Source: Bolinopsis microptera
Taxonomy: Eukaryota > Ctenophora > Tentaculata > Lobata > Bolinopsidae
Reading direction: 5' to 3'
Length of the DNA: 64,000 nucleotides
Assembly: GCF_026151205.1 (NCBI RefSeq)
Contig: NC_087080.1
Span: 1,963,096 to 2,027,095 of the forward strand
Position numbers and translations under genes: made by a program. The notes under the pieces were generated by a model. That model did no database searches, was not told the origin of the DNA, and saw only the letters and a list, made by a program, of their open reading frames with translations. Positions 34,861 through 48,495 of the stretch are shown one piece after another (position 1 is the first letter of the stretch; every line of letters starts with the position of its first letter).

Positions 34861-34926
34861 CACGTGTGATAACACGTGTGACAGCACGTGTGACAGCACG
34901 TGTGATAGCACGTGTGATGGCACGTG
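34861..34926. promoter_or_regulatory. Phased array of six CACGTG E-boxes at exact 12-bp spacing
   Basis: CACGTG is found at 34861, 34873, 34885, 34897, 34909 and 34921, separated by TGATAA, TGACAG, TGACAG, TGATAG and TGATGG. CACGTG is the canonical site for bHLH factors of the Myc/Max, USF and CLOCK type. It lies about 2.6 kb upstream of the GPCR start codon. Whether it is functional or simply a 12-bp microsatellite is undecided. Confidence 0.6.
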
Positions 34927-35460
34927 ACGACTAAATCTTAATCTCTACTACCAAGTCCAAACTGAGGCATACAGATTAAAGACTTGCAAGAAGACGATAA
35001 ACAGTTCAGTCAACTACGATAGTGCTAGACAGCGACGATTGATTTTACAAGCGCTCAAAATTTTACAGAATTACATTTAAATCGTGAGATTTATATATCC
35101 ATAAATTACATAGTTAGTAAGGCAACATTCTGATTAAGTTTAGAATGAATCAATCTATTTCAACTTGAGAGTGAATATAAAGCATGATCGTGCCGTTCAT
35201 TTTAAATCAAACTATCAACCAACGTAATGCAATATTGTATTCTGGCACTGCAGACTTGAATAGTAATTAAATTAAAAACCTGCCTAAATTTACCTGAAGA
35301 ACCTAATACTGCAATGATTTATACCGAATCCTATCAGGGGTTTATAAGTATAAACGGTGACTGAAAACCCGCTCGCGCGTTACACCCCAATTATCACGCG
35401 TGATAATCATGAGCGGCAATAAGCAGTTATACTAAACACACTGTCAGATGTCAGGGTAAC

Positions 35461-35527
35461 ATGACACAGGAGGTTAGCTGTGACTGGACGGGGTGTGGTC
35501 ACGAGGCACCCCACGTGGTACATAGAG
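35461..35527 (+). CDS. Candidate tiny first coding exon with Cys/His-rich peptide
   Basis: ATG is followed by 22 codons rich in Cys and His (SCDWTGCGHEAPHVVHR) and then by GTAATG, a possible donor. The local base composition is richer in GC than the surroundings. The peptide resembles the start of a C2H2 finger, but no further exon was found, so this may be chance. Confidence 0.2.
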
Positions 35528-35609
35528 GTAATGCTCAGTCTGCAGCATCGGGAACTGCTGAAACTTGGAAGTAAGATCTCCGGTATAGTAATACCTATAG
35601 CTAAATATC

Positions 35610-35631
35610 TCTCTCTCTCTCTCTCTCTCGG
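35610..35631. repeat. (CT)n microsatellite
   Basis: About eleven CT dinucleotides in a row. Confidence 0.9.
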
Positions 35632-35639
35632 CTGATTAC

Positions 35640-38600
35640 CAATAGCGGAAGACCCCTCTCTCTATTTCAGATTTATGTCTTCTGGTTTAGTAAAACCAGG
35701 GTGGAGCGGTGATTGGTGACAGTTTATAAATGCTTAATAAATACTCTTGCAGGTACCAGCCGTATCTTGCAGGTACCAGCCGTATCAGAATTGAGTTGGA
35801 TCATTTTCCGATACGAGACTGGGGACGGGTTCCGGGGTTCTATAACCAACCAAACCATAATACATGTTATACTCTGTTATCGAGTTTCATTTGATGAGTA
35901 GACTAAATGAAGGAAAATAGAGCAATCACGTATCAGAATTTCTACGTCATACTCATATTATGGAATTTTATTTTAATCAAGATTCACATTAAAATTTAAA
36001 CGAAGAATTTTATTTCAAACAAAATATAAAACCGTAAAATAGTTCAGCGAAATCGGAGCACATATAAACATAAAACTGATATATGGATATCAAATGTTAA
36101 AGCAATCAGTCATTACCTTGATTCACGTGTTTAATAAACACGTGAAGCAGAAAAATTCAACAATTCAATTAGCGTTGTTAACCTAACGGTTGAGACAATG
36201 AGACAACCACCAAATCTGATTTTCTGACGATCTCATCATTATCCGCTCTGATATTTTGTATGATGACATTGTAACCTCTTTTTCAATACTTCCTCTTGGT
36301 TCCAAACCGTTTACTTTGCAAGTAACTTTACGACTAAATTTAAATGTTACAGGTAGGAGGTAAATACCGAGAGCTGGGAGTGTTGCACAATGCACACATT
36401 GCACAGTAACAATATTTCAGAAACTTAGCAATAACTTATTAAGTGACTTTGAAAAGAGGGAAACAAAAAGAAAATGCATGAAGATAAGCTCCAATAAAGA
36501 CTAAAATTTCAGAAAACGTAGAAAAGGTAAATAAAAGGTTGTGTGTCAGATGGCGCCATTATATTTAGATCGGGAATGCTGACCACTATTTACTTTCGTT
36601 AACGCTACGTAGTGGCTAGCTAAAGTGCACTAATTTACTCCCAAAAAGGCGAACCTTTGCGCCCAAAGGAACTTAAATACACTATGCACAACATGGAAAC
36701 TAAGTGCAATTGGAATTATAGGGCGACTTTTTACTTTTGTTGACTGGGAAAGTAAGAGAGGGCTGGGAAAGAATTCTGAAGAAAGCGAATCTGTGCTTTA
36801 AAGGGTTACACGTGGAATGGATCACGACAATGTTTCTATGATTTATTAATCGAGGAGCACTACCGAGATGCAGTACTCGGCACATAACGCCTTAAAATGT
36901 TTAATTACGATCAATTTAGAAATATACACACATGTTTATTGTATAAATATTATATAACACTATTTAATTAGGAAATGCAAATAAATTGTATCTCTTTAAA
37001 TACATTGAGAACAGTGAACGTGAGTCAAACAGTGAAGGCAGCAGTGAATGACCACTGAACAGTGTAATAATGTAATACCAACAGTGTACAGGCATAATGA
37101 ACAATGTTAAGTTATAAACTACAGTTCCAAAGTATAAAGTTAACACACTGGTCACTAGCAGTTAACACACTGGTCACACACTGGTCACTAGCAGGTGCAC
37201 ACCAACTCAGGGGGTTAAGGGCCCTCATGGGATAACTTTTAGGCAAGTGTTTTAGTCAATTTATTTACATTTTTAAAGTATAACATTAAGTCATTAACGT
37301 AATGTCGGTAATGATTTCTGTTATTAATTAGAACGCTGCTTTGATGAAGCAATGTTTATTCTCAGCAGTGTGATATAAACCCCGGAAACTAGTGGAAATC
37401 AATGATTGGCAAAAGCTGGCTCGAAATAAAACACTGCAAGTGCACACAATAAACATTGTCAGGATATCATTGAGCTTTAAACTTACTGGTTAGTGGTTAC
37501 AAAATAATTATAAATAAAGAACTCAAGAATAGTTTTCATGACTGTGTTTTCAACTGCTTGTGTCATAAACATTGTTTGACATTTCATGATTTTCGTGTTT
37601 CACTGAGAAGCGTTTAGCGTAGTAATAAAACAAACCAAAAACGAAATTACACCACCAGTGCGTGGTGCAATCTCGCCAAATTAATCTCGTGAGCTACCTA
37701 CTGACTTCACGGGCTTCTAGGTCCTAGGACGGACTGCAAGTAGCAGAGAGCGCTCTATACTGTTACCATAGTTACTACACTCTACATTTTACTGACGCTC
37801 GTAAACAAAGCACGTTTATTTGATAACATGGCTGATTATCAAGATTTATTTGCTCAGCTATACTGTGATTTCGTCCACTTAGATTAGTTTTGGATCGGAT
37901 AACCTCAACTTCCGCAGAAGTGATCGTTGATCCTCCCAAAAATCGAAGCAACGAAAGTTTTGGCTGTCTTTAAATGAGATTAACTAGTTGAACAGTAGTA
38001 ACTGCATTCTACAAGCTGATAGATTCAACAAAAATATACATTAAAAATATTAAAATATGATAATATAGCGTTCCTAGGCAAAACGTGTGGAGTTAAAGAG
38101 CGATAAAATGCTTCATTCGACTATTTCTCCTGTCAGTCAAAAATGAAGTAACTTCCTGAGGAGGGATCCCTCTTATATAAGAGGCCAATTTGAAACATCG
38201 CTGGTGGGCCGGCAACCACTTGTCGAGACTATAAAGCTAAACTGTTCGATGGTTAGATAGCAACTGCAAGAGCTCCACAACGAGTGGCATTTGACAGAAC
38301 ATTTTTTTCGATCATTTATGGATCTGATTAAGAGAGATTTAATCGGTTAGACCGTGCCGAGAAAATAAAGATAAAATATTTATAACTAAAGATCAATTTA
38401 ATTAAATTAAGGAGCCATATTAAAGTTTTTATTGTATTTAGGAAACGCTTGTCTGTAACTTGATTTATTCTAGAGTAAAGCAGAAGTAATGAAGTAATGT
38501 TTTTAAACTGCTTTGTTAAAGGTATAAAAAGAAATCATTTTATCAAAATCAAATGCATGTGGCAAATGGTAAGGGCTGACGGCTGCAAACACAGTTAACA

Positions 38601-38790
38601 CAATAGTAGGTAAAGTAAATGGTAAAGTAACCGATTGGATCAAGTACAAACTCGCAATGTAAGAGTAAATAAACAACAACTGAGTGCACAATTATAAAAC
38701 CACAAATTTACACGCTGTGCTACAGTTAGCGACTAGCGTAACCAAGATCTATTCGTATTATATGTAATTTATCGAGCCTTCCTTATTCTA
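35640..38790. other. Gene-free AT-rich stretch
   Basis: All open frames are short and lack any recognised motif or exon borders. A local repeat of ACTGGTCACTAGCAG occurs near 37146-37195. Nothing else is supported. Confidence 0.5.
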
Positions 38791-38796
38791 TTGTTA

Positions 38797-38876
38797 CTTT
38801 GTTGTACTAATTATTATACTTTGTTGTACTAATTATTATACTTTGTTGTACTAATTATTATACTTTGTTGTACTAA
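38797..38876. repeat. 22-bp tandem repeat, about 3.6 copies
   Basis: The unit TTTGTTGTACTAATTATTAT plus AC repeats almost without change. Confidence 0.9.
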
Positions 38877-38879
38877 CTA

Positions 38880-41650
38880 ACGGCGTTGCACGTGTTTGTT
38901 TTGTTAATTTATATATTGTCGTGTCACACGGAACTTGACAAGGTTACACAAGGGCCGCTAGCCTGCACGTTGGGGGTATACAGTTTAATTTTTGGCTTGT
39001 AAATTACAGTATTATAGTATTAATATAATAATATTATATTAGTACTACCCTGTATAGTAGGGTATATAATATATATATTACATAAACATGTTATAGAAAT
39101 AACGATTAAATTCGATACAAGATAATATTGCTGACATCGTCAAAATAAAATAAAATTCACGAACAGTTTTCTAGTTTCTGGATGGAAGATAATAATTCAG
39201 GAGTAAGTAAGACTCATTACAAAAGGGGCTAACTTTATCTTACGAGCTCTAATTTTCTCAACTGACTGCTGAAACGACTTAATAAAATAATATAATAAAT
39301 TAACTTAATATGTTAATATTATACACTATCTTAATATATCTTATATCAACATTATGTTAGGTTTCACATGAACACAACTAATTTACATTTCACAATGTCT
39401 AAACACATATTATATAAGTATATAATATATACCAGGATCATTTAAACTAACCAAGATTGAATATTACAACGTCTTGGTGAGTGATTATAACGTATTTATA
39501 CACAAAGACAGATCTTTACAGACTTTATCCCGATAGTACCACAAGCTGGAAACGTGGTGCAATCTCTGAGATGAAAATAAGAAAATTTAATGAAAATAAG
39601 AAAATATAATGTGTACCAGTGGTGGATCTGGCACTGGTCCCGTAGAGTCGTCCAATTTCCGGTTTACCCAGGTCTGGGAGCAAGCTTATGTTATTGTTAT
39701 TAGGTAGTATATGTTATTATGTAGTATATGTTATTATGTAGCAGTATGTGGTTAAATTGCGGTTACTTGCGGTTAAATTGCGGTTACTTGAATACATGTA
39801 TTATCTTATTATGTGAGCTGGGTCTCTGCCAGACTGTGGTTTACTGATCCATTAAACACTACCTAAAACATATGCAGGCGTTTGTGAACGATTAGTTTTA
39901 ACTGATTACAACACTACAAATCTATTATATTTATTGAGGATGTAATAGAAGGTATGTGTATAATGTTGATTTAGAGGGGTCACTCTGAGAAACTGTTGAA
40001 ATAGTTGTGGAGTGCAGAGCAGTAGGTACTGATTATGTTAAAAGCAGAAAAGCGAGCTCTGGTAGAGTCTATACGACACTGCACTCTCTGGAGTTGGGAC
40101 CTCCATGTAACATGGTTACCATGTTACCATGTAACCATGTAACCTGGTAACCTGGTAACCTGGTAGATTCTCTACCCATACCTACACACTATGGAGTGTT
40201 TCACAAGGCTTGGAGTTGTATGGTCTAGATATGCGTAAAAGAGCTAACTAGACAGGTGTCTAGTTGAAAGACAGGGTCAACCCACTCAAAAACTATTTAA
40301 CTCACGTCAGACTGCTATTTAAGCAACTGAAACTTTAACTTCGACGAGAAAGAGCGTTGTGGTCTATTATTTAGTTGGAATTGTGACGCTGATAACGCAT
40401 AATTGGGTCTCTGCATTCTGCAGCACCCAAATCAAATGCCACATGTCAATGTTGCACTGTCAGTTGTCAACTTTATTAAAATTAGATTTAGAGTTTAGTG
40501 GCTGAATCGTGACCCTGAAAGATTATACTATAAAGAAACTCCAAAACAAAAAAAGGCACACCAATATGGCCTGTATAAGGATTGCAGCATTAAAAGGGAT
40601 CTGTAAGAGATTGGACAGGTTTTGAACAAAGTGGAGAACAACATTAGCAGAGGGTTGTCAATACACTAATAAAAAGAAGGCAAAAGAGTAAGAGATAATT
40701 CAACAGGCAGTTCTATGGAGAAAGTGTAATTTGTCAATTGTTCAGAAGAATTGTTCCCAGAAGAACAAAAGACAGCTACAGAAACGTCAGAATTTCTCAC
40801 GCAAAGTATGAAGTACCAATCTGGTACTAAGAACTGGTCAACCAGATACAGTGCTTTGTTCTTTTACTCTTCTTTGTCTTGGTGTGATTAAATCTTGAGT
40901 CTTGTGAGCACAACAGCGTCTGTTAATCAATGAAAATTAAGAGAATAAAGGGATAAATAACCACAAAATCAAATATACCAGCTACAATGTAATGCACTGA
41001 ACATATTCAATTATTCAGCTGGCTACGGAGGCACAGGTTGCACACATAAGTTTTAGTGCCAAGTTGCCAGGTTTAATGCCAAGTCCTCAACCTGCACTCT
41101 GGCATTATGGTCTAAACTTCTCAAGGGGTCAATGTGGTGGGTATTAGACCATTTGCGTCATGTAAAACTAAAACTCTTAATTATAAAGCCACAGCAATTG
41201 GAACAACAATATCCGCTCATCTGGTTGTACGTGTTCAGAGCCACAGTAGTTAACTTTGCAGTTGACATTGTTAGTTAGATCTTGACACTAGAGGTAACCT
41301 AATTACACACAAATAAAAGGTGGAAGATACCAGCATCAGGTAGTTAAGCATGGTTAGCTCTGTATTAAAATATTAACACCTCCACAAGGGCACACTCTTT
41401 TAGTGGATTAACCTCTTCTTATGTATTTATATCCGGAATTAACCACTTCTGCTGGATTTGTATCCGGTTGGAATGTTCTTGCGTATATTGTGACGTGCGT
41501 TGTGACGTTTCTTAACATAAAATCGAGATTAGGGTAATAGACGACAAGTAATTTGTGTGGCGCATTTAATTTTAAGTAATTATGTAAGGAAAGCAAGCCG
41601 GACATTTCCCTCTGAGGGTGACACCGTTGGAGGGAAATTTTCGCCAGACC
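38880..41650. other. Gene-free stretch
   Basis: There are very AT-rich palindromic patches (39000-39110) and a small AACCTGGT/ACCATG repeat cluster at 40108-40165. No gene is supported. Confidence 0.5.
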
Positions 41651-41656
41651 ATAGTT

Positions 41657-41897
41657 CAGAATATATATTTTCAAAATGAGACACAAATACCAGATCTCAT
41701 TTCGATCCTAAATATCCAATCTTAAAGCATGATATTTTCCACTGCAATCCTAAACATCCAATCTTAAACAGAATATATATTTTCAAAATGAGACACAAAT
41801 ACCAGATCTCATTTCGATCTTAAATATCCAATCTTAAAACATGATATTTTCCACTGCAATCCTAAATATCCAATCTTAAAACATGATATTTTCCACT
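41657..41897. repeat. Tandem duplication of about 112 bp with a partial third unit
   Basis: AATATATATTTTCAAAATGA followed by GACACAAATACCAGATCTC recurs about 112 bp later. The trailing part (ATATCCAATCTTAAAACATG, ATATTTTCCACTGC) is present a third time. Confidence 0.85.
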
Positions 41898-41899
41898 GC

Positions 41900-44142
41900 G
41901 AGCCAATGACAAGAAAGCATATTTACATCATTTGTCATATTCTCTTGTTACAAAACGGTTTTTAAGATTCCCAACGACTGAATATCTGCCACATGCTTAG
42001 TGTCAAAGGAAAATGTAGTAAAGTTGCGAAATCAAAACAAGTGCATATCAAGCTTAAAACCTGAATATTTAATCAAAAACAAATACTGGTAACCTTGGTA
42101 ACCTTCATTCTTCACGTCGATCATGATGAACTGGCTCAACTGGCCGTTTTCTGGTTATATAATCCCCCATTTCTTCATTTTAATTAGTGGGATATTATAT
42201 CCCGCATAACGTGGGAAACTCATGTGCGATATAAAATGCAGATGGGGAGTGTCTTGAAATGAGCTTCAAATCTTACAACTTTTATTCGCATAATCTATCC
42301 GCTCTACTATACTAGTAAATGTTACCAAAAACATTATCCTTATATATTCATGTTCTAAATCTATTTGGCAATGAACTTAGGGTGTCACTGAAAGTCACAA
42401 ACATGGAACAAATATGAGTCAGAGTGTTTGGACATTGCCTTATATGATTTAATGCGTTATACTGTGCGTGTCACAATGCGTCATACTGTGCGTGTCGCAA
42501 TGCGTAATTGCGTTAACTCGACGGAACTTAGTTAGAAATCCATGACATTTCAATTTCAATTTAATAGTCCAATTTCAAGGTAAGATTGAGTGAATCACAC
42601 TGTCAAGGGAACGAGATCTTCTAACTTGACTACCCACTGACTATAATATTATGTAGTATACTATATACTACATTATATATTATGATATCTACCCTGCTGT
42701 TTACCAAGTAGTCGGCAAGTCAGCGAGCAATCCTCATTGATGTTACCAAACAATCCATTCCCCTGATAGTTTCCACTATGACATTAAAGTCCAAAGTTGT
42801 CATTCCACAATTATTGAGAGAGTAGCAGTACCGAAGCAGGAGGACAGGCGCGGCCTAGGCGATATTTGAGGTACCGATTTGAGGGTAATTGTCATTTGTC
42901 AGAACAGGTAATATCAGAGCACAGTTAATATATAAACGGGCAATTTCCACGAAATGAAGGCCAAAAGTTGCCTTCCTGTCCGGGTTGACAGTTGGCGGAA
43001 AATTAAACGGATTTGAGGAAATCACATGACACTATTATATATATATGCAGTGTCTGGGTCCCGGGCCTCCTACGCATCCTTTAAATGAAATATCCCTCAT
43101 GAACAACCCAACGCACCCTCATATTCAGGACACGTGATCATTTCAAACTCACGCATAACGTCATATTCACTAAAGCTTGCAGACAGATGCCACCAATATC
43201 CCCGTTATCCAATGTTCAAATGAGGGTTTTCACTCGAACAGCTTAAGTGCATCTTATTATAGGAGGATAACGGAAATGTCAGAGATTGGGGACAAACAGT
43301 CACAAACAGTAGCATATGTCAGGCGGTGACTAGTCACTATCGTCATAACTTTGACACAGCATTTAACCCACGGTTAAATTAGAGGGATCAGTTCAATGGT
43401 AAAAACATAAATATTCCTCTAGTTTTTCATGGAAGGATGTTTTGGTATATGAAAAAAAGGGAAAAAGATAAAGAAAGTTTGACATTACAAATACCAGAGA
43501 AAGTTGATAACTTGAAATACAACTATAACAAACCTAACGGACAATTAAGCTGGAAGTTGAAATTCCTGGGCAATGAACTAAAAATGAGAATTAACCACCA
43601 AGAAACAGATGCTGAATCAAACTTACAGTACTAGAAGTACTACAGCACGTAAAACGATATGATCTCCAAAAGTCAAAACTCAAAACAATGACCAATATGA
43701 TCTAGCTATTATAATCAAAACAATAAGAAGAGTGTAATTCAATATATAGTACCGAAGTAACCAGGGAGACAGTAACCAGTGTTACACACAGTCCCACACG
43801 AGCTCCATTTCCTATTAACTTGATCATTTGCCAACTTTACTTAGACCCCCCCGTACGTTAACGTAACTAAAACGCACTGTAGTTCATTAGGGCACGGGAT
43901 CCTACAGCTCCTGATAGGGCGTGAGTAATTATCACAATTAGGGTGATTAAATACAACGTGGTCTGGAAAGAAAGTGTGTAATTCCCAATTAGATGTTGGG
44001 AGCGCTTGCTAACACGTGAGTTTCAAGTTAAGAAACTGTCACATGTAAATATGAACCAGAGTTTCACAACTCATGTAGGTAAAATGTTCGCATATAGGTA
44101 TTATAATTTATATATCATAAAGTATACAAAGAGAAACGACGG
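41900..44142. other. Gene-free stretch
   Basis: No supported exon. It includes an AT palindrome around 42643-42685 and a doublet of GCGT(T/C)ATACTGTGCGTGTC at about 42452-42495. An isolated 65-codon frame at 43437-43634 has no recognised features. Confidence 0.5.
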
Positions 44143-44150
44143 GTTAGGTC

Positions 44151-44436
44151 CAGTGGTGTAACGTTGCCTGTTGGCGCCCCCTGCCGAAAAGGCGCCCCCC
44201 TGTTGGCGCCCCCTCCCCTTTTGGTGCCCCTCCCTAAAATTAAACAAATTAGGTGATTTTAGAGGATACGCCGGTAAAATCTCTAAAAAAGTGTGTATCT
44301 AGAGCAAAACGCGCAGTTTTGCTAGTACTTTAGTTAAGTTTTCGAAATTGTCCCACATTCAAACGACGATTTGGCGCCCCCCTAAGACGGCGCCCCCTGC
44401 ACAGCGGGGTCAGCAGGGCCCTTCGTTACGCCACTG
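44151..44436. mobile_element. hAT-type MITE, 286 bp, with perfect 8-bp target duplication
   Basis: GTTAGGTC lies directly on both sides (44143-44150 and 44437-44444). The ends are CAGTGGTGTAACG and CGTTACGCCACTG, matching the well-known hAT terminal form CAGTGGCGTAAC. The interior is rich in GGCGCCCCC. No transposase is present. Confidence 0.9.
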
Positions 44437-44559
44437 GTTAGGTCAAACAAATGCTTCGATCAAAACATGATCTCTTTTACCTGGGGACCCCAGGCGTACA
44501 CATATGAATAGAGATTCGGCGGAATGACAGGCTGACTTCCGCCCAGTAAGATCTCTTCA

Positions 44560-47500
44560 GTGACAACTGAAATAGGAACTCAAAGTTTTTTTGAATACAA
44601 AGCAGACGAGGCCACCCACAATAATATATTATAATATATTATATATAGTGTGTATACTGTAGAGGTGGGTAAAGGTGAGAGGTGGCACAACTTTGATTTG
44701 ACACGTGACAATATTAAATCAGCATCGACTGATATAATCTACAAATCACCGTAACGGGTCAAAACAAGCTCAAATCAACCTAATTATAATTAGTAATAAC
44801 CCACATTTACCTATATATGAGGTTTCTAAGGATTTAAGGAAGACCTCGTAACAAAGATCGCGATCAGTCTTCTGAAGAATCATCAGTTGTTGACGAATTT
44901 CGTGATAACCGGTTCTTATAAATATGTATCACTGTTGGGGGCCGTTCTACCAAGTACCATATGATAATATTGTGCAAGGCTATGGGGCAAAATAACGTGC
45001 ATAGAAACAAAATTTCAGTGAGATCACAAGGAGCGATCGGATTTGTATTGGTAGATAGTATATTAACAACACCAAAATGCTTAAATGTTTCAAGTGGAAT
45101 AAAGAAAAGAATTCTTACAATTTCTCCTCGCATTAACTCTTGTTTTTCTTGGACTGTCATTTGTCAAACCAGAGACTGACTGGCCCACCTTTGGCCATGA
45201 ATAGTTTGTTCAGAAGCAATAAAGTTAGTCTACCTGGGCGTTATAGCCCACGAAGAATAACTTCAGAGTTCAACTTTAAATTTTATAAGCAGTTTTAGCC
45301 GAGCTGTCAAACTAACATCTACCTTCCATCCGTCCACGAATAGTGATTTCATGAGTTGGCAAATAAATTCAGGATTCCAATTTATTCGTGGAAAGGATGT
45401 TTATGAATTTTAAACTATGCCCAAATATGGGCATAGCATTGGCAGATCGGCCAAACTGTTTAATGCCTGGCAAATAAACTAAACGACTGAGCAACTCATT
45501 CGGTATTAGTTAAATATTCTCATAAAAAACTGTTTCATTTGAGCGAGATGTCAGAATATAAACTGCAGATCTTTAAAAATTAAACTAACCTAAGCAGGAG
45601 GAATGACGCGTTGTTCCCAGATGTTGCAGAAATAGTTACAGACGTTCGATAAACGTTTAAAGTTTCTTCACTCAGTAAACATTTATAAATTTATAAATTT
45701 TACTAGTCATGTGCCACTCGGTGGAATTAATAGTTCATTGGTAAATGAACTAATATTAAGAGAAGAAAAAGATAATGTTTTACGTCTTGCACTTATTAGG
45801 TACACATAAGGAAAGGGTGTTGGAGCCCCAATGGGGTGTGCCCCATGTGGAGTTACCCGTGCATATAATTATAAATTAACTGTATTTTGTCTATTGTGGA
45901 CACTGGGGTGTAACTTTGTTACTTTCAACGCTATTATTTGACAAATACAGCGGAACCTCGATTTACCGTGCCCCAACATGCCGCGAACATTGATTCCTCG
46001 AAACTTTTTCAACTCCCCCAAACATGATCAATTACACGTAACTGACGAAGCCAGTAATCTTCAATAGTTAAATCGTAGAGAAACGACCGACTCCCCTTTC
46101 CTGGCAATCAGCACTGCAGTCCAGACGAGACCGGTCCAGACAAGATACCAAACCAGACAGGAGGGTATCGGAGAAATATAGGCTATTACTAACCAGACCA
46201 GACTACCGGCCTTCTTGTATGTTAAAATAAATTTCTACTAAAATTAATAATATTATAGTGGAGAGATATTTTCCACCAGTGATGTTAGAAAAATATCTAA
46301 AACATTACGAAGAATGGTAACTGGAATATATTATATAATACGTCCGACAAAATCTCCAGGAGAGAAAAAGCAAATCTAATTTAGATAGAGAGAAAGTAAT
46401 TAATTGCTTAGCAACTAAATAAACTACAAGTTAAGCGTCACAACAGGAACGGTTAATATATAGGAGTTATTAGTTATTACAAAGAGAGTAAGAGAGATAG
46501 ATTTAAGGTTTAATATATGGAAAACACACATAAGTCTTACAGATCCCAGTATGGCGAGTATTAGCATTCAGCATGAGGTTGCAAATAAATGTGGTAATTC
46601 ATGGAGCATTCAAAAGTTTTCTTATGCTTTGTTGTTTTTAATTGCGTCCCGTCTGTCCCAAAATGTAAAAAGGAATAATTATGCAGTAACGGGTATGCAT
46701 GCAGCAAAACATTGAGTTCAGTTGAATTGAACACGCACCGCAATTTCTGATGGGATTTTGAATTTTTGTTGAGCCCTCGTCAAGATCAACTACCCGTATC
46801 TTCTGAAAGTGAATAAAAGTCGCAACGGCAAAAAGCACAGAAACCTGCTTAACTAAATATTAATTATTTGGTAGTTATAAGAATAACACGTGTTTAAATA
46901 ATTTAACACAGTTAACTTAAAATCCAGACTAACGTGTTAATTACATAATTTGGAAAAGTTATGTGCTTTGCGCGGTAGTATGGTTTATTTTGGTACATCA
47001 ACATGGGTGTCTCAAGACAGGTTTTCGTAATTCTTATTATTCAGATAATATTTGAAGGAGTTTAATAATAATCACAAGTAACCTTCCACGTGCAGAGGGA
47101 CCCGTCTTATTTTAATAAACAGGTTCAGGACTGTGGACAGGAAACGGACAAGTTTTGCAGAAGTTTGGACAGTGCAGGTTATGGGCAAGATGCGGATTAC
47201 AAATAATTTAGATATTGTACGTAGATCCGTTAAAAATAAAAGCGTCATGAAGTGGTAATAAGATTGAAGTGCTATAATTAGTTAGAGGGTAATATATACT
47301 ATTCATGCTATTATTAACCCTCCCGTACAATTTAGCCTTACAAGAGTGTATTAAAATGTATAACCAGCTATAGCTGTCTTATTATAAACAATAAACTAAA
47401 TTAAAATATTTCACAAACTAAAAAACAGCAAAGAGAATTTCACTCATATTTCAGTCTTGGCGAAAATTCCAAAAGCGTCCACTTTCGCAGATCCCTAGGC

Positions 47501-47690
47501 TCCCCTTAGTAAACATATGTATTATAATAATTATTATATGGCACGTAACCGTGATTAAAACTGTAAATTATACTATTACTATAAATTATACTATTACTAT
47601 ACAACTATTAAACCTTCCTACCTCGGGAATGTGGGACTTGTAATTACCAAACAAAGCTTCCAGACAAGAGCAGCTCATTATAGTTTAGTT
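44560..47690. other. Gene-free stretch with a possible pogo-like transposon end
   Basis: There is no supported gene. TACAGCGGAACCTCGATTTA at 45946-45965 resembles the terminal repeat of pogo/Tigger elements, but no partner end was found. Frames at 44864-45160 and 46561-46838 show no recognised motifs. Confidence 0.4.
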
Positions 47691-48495
47691 AGGGGGGGGG
47701 GGGGGGGGGGGGGGGGGGCCTTGGTTACCAATGTTAACCAAGTTAACCAATATAACTATAATAATATAAAGTTGTAAAGCTATTGTAACTGAAATAATGA
47801 CGTAATACAACAAAGTATTAATTGTACAACACAACTAAGTAAGGGAGGGGGGGGGGGGGTACCAATGGCATAAAATGGAGACAAATGGCATAAAAATCGT
47901 CAAATGGCATAGAAATTTCATGGCATAAATGGAAATTTAGCTTGGCCAATTCTCCATTTATGCCAATTTATGCCATTAATTTAGGTCTTCATATTTGACC
48001 TTTAGGATGACTTTAGATTCGCAAATACTATTAGTACTTGAATAAGAGACATGTTTCATGCTTTATAACGCTTGGAATGATCTTTAAAGATTCATATGAC
48101 AAATAAATAAAATAGAAATGTATTATATCAAACATATACCAAACATTTGACTATTCAAGAAAAGCAAATTCGAAAGTAGGACCCTAGAGCGGAGTCAAAT
48201 CGCCAGGGTAGGACTCTAGAGCGGAACCCCCTTACCTGACCCATACTATGAGGACCCTAGAGCGGAGTCAAATCGCCAAGGTAGGATTCTAGAGCGGAAC
48301 TCCCTTACCGGACCCATACTATGAAGACTCTAGAGCGGTACCCACATGCAAATTCTAGAGCGGTTAGAAATTTGAGAGTAAAGTTAGTTTTGAAGATTGA
48401 GCTATGTTTTTTAATCAATGATTAATAATAGTCGTCGCATAATGATGATAGAATTGATACAACTTATTATACATTAATACTGCGAATCAAATATC

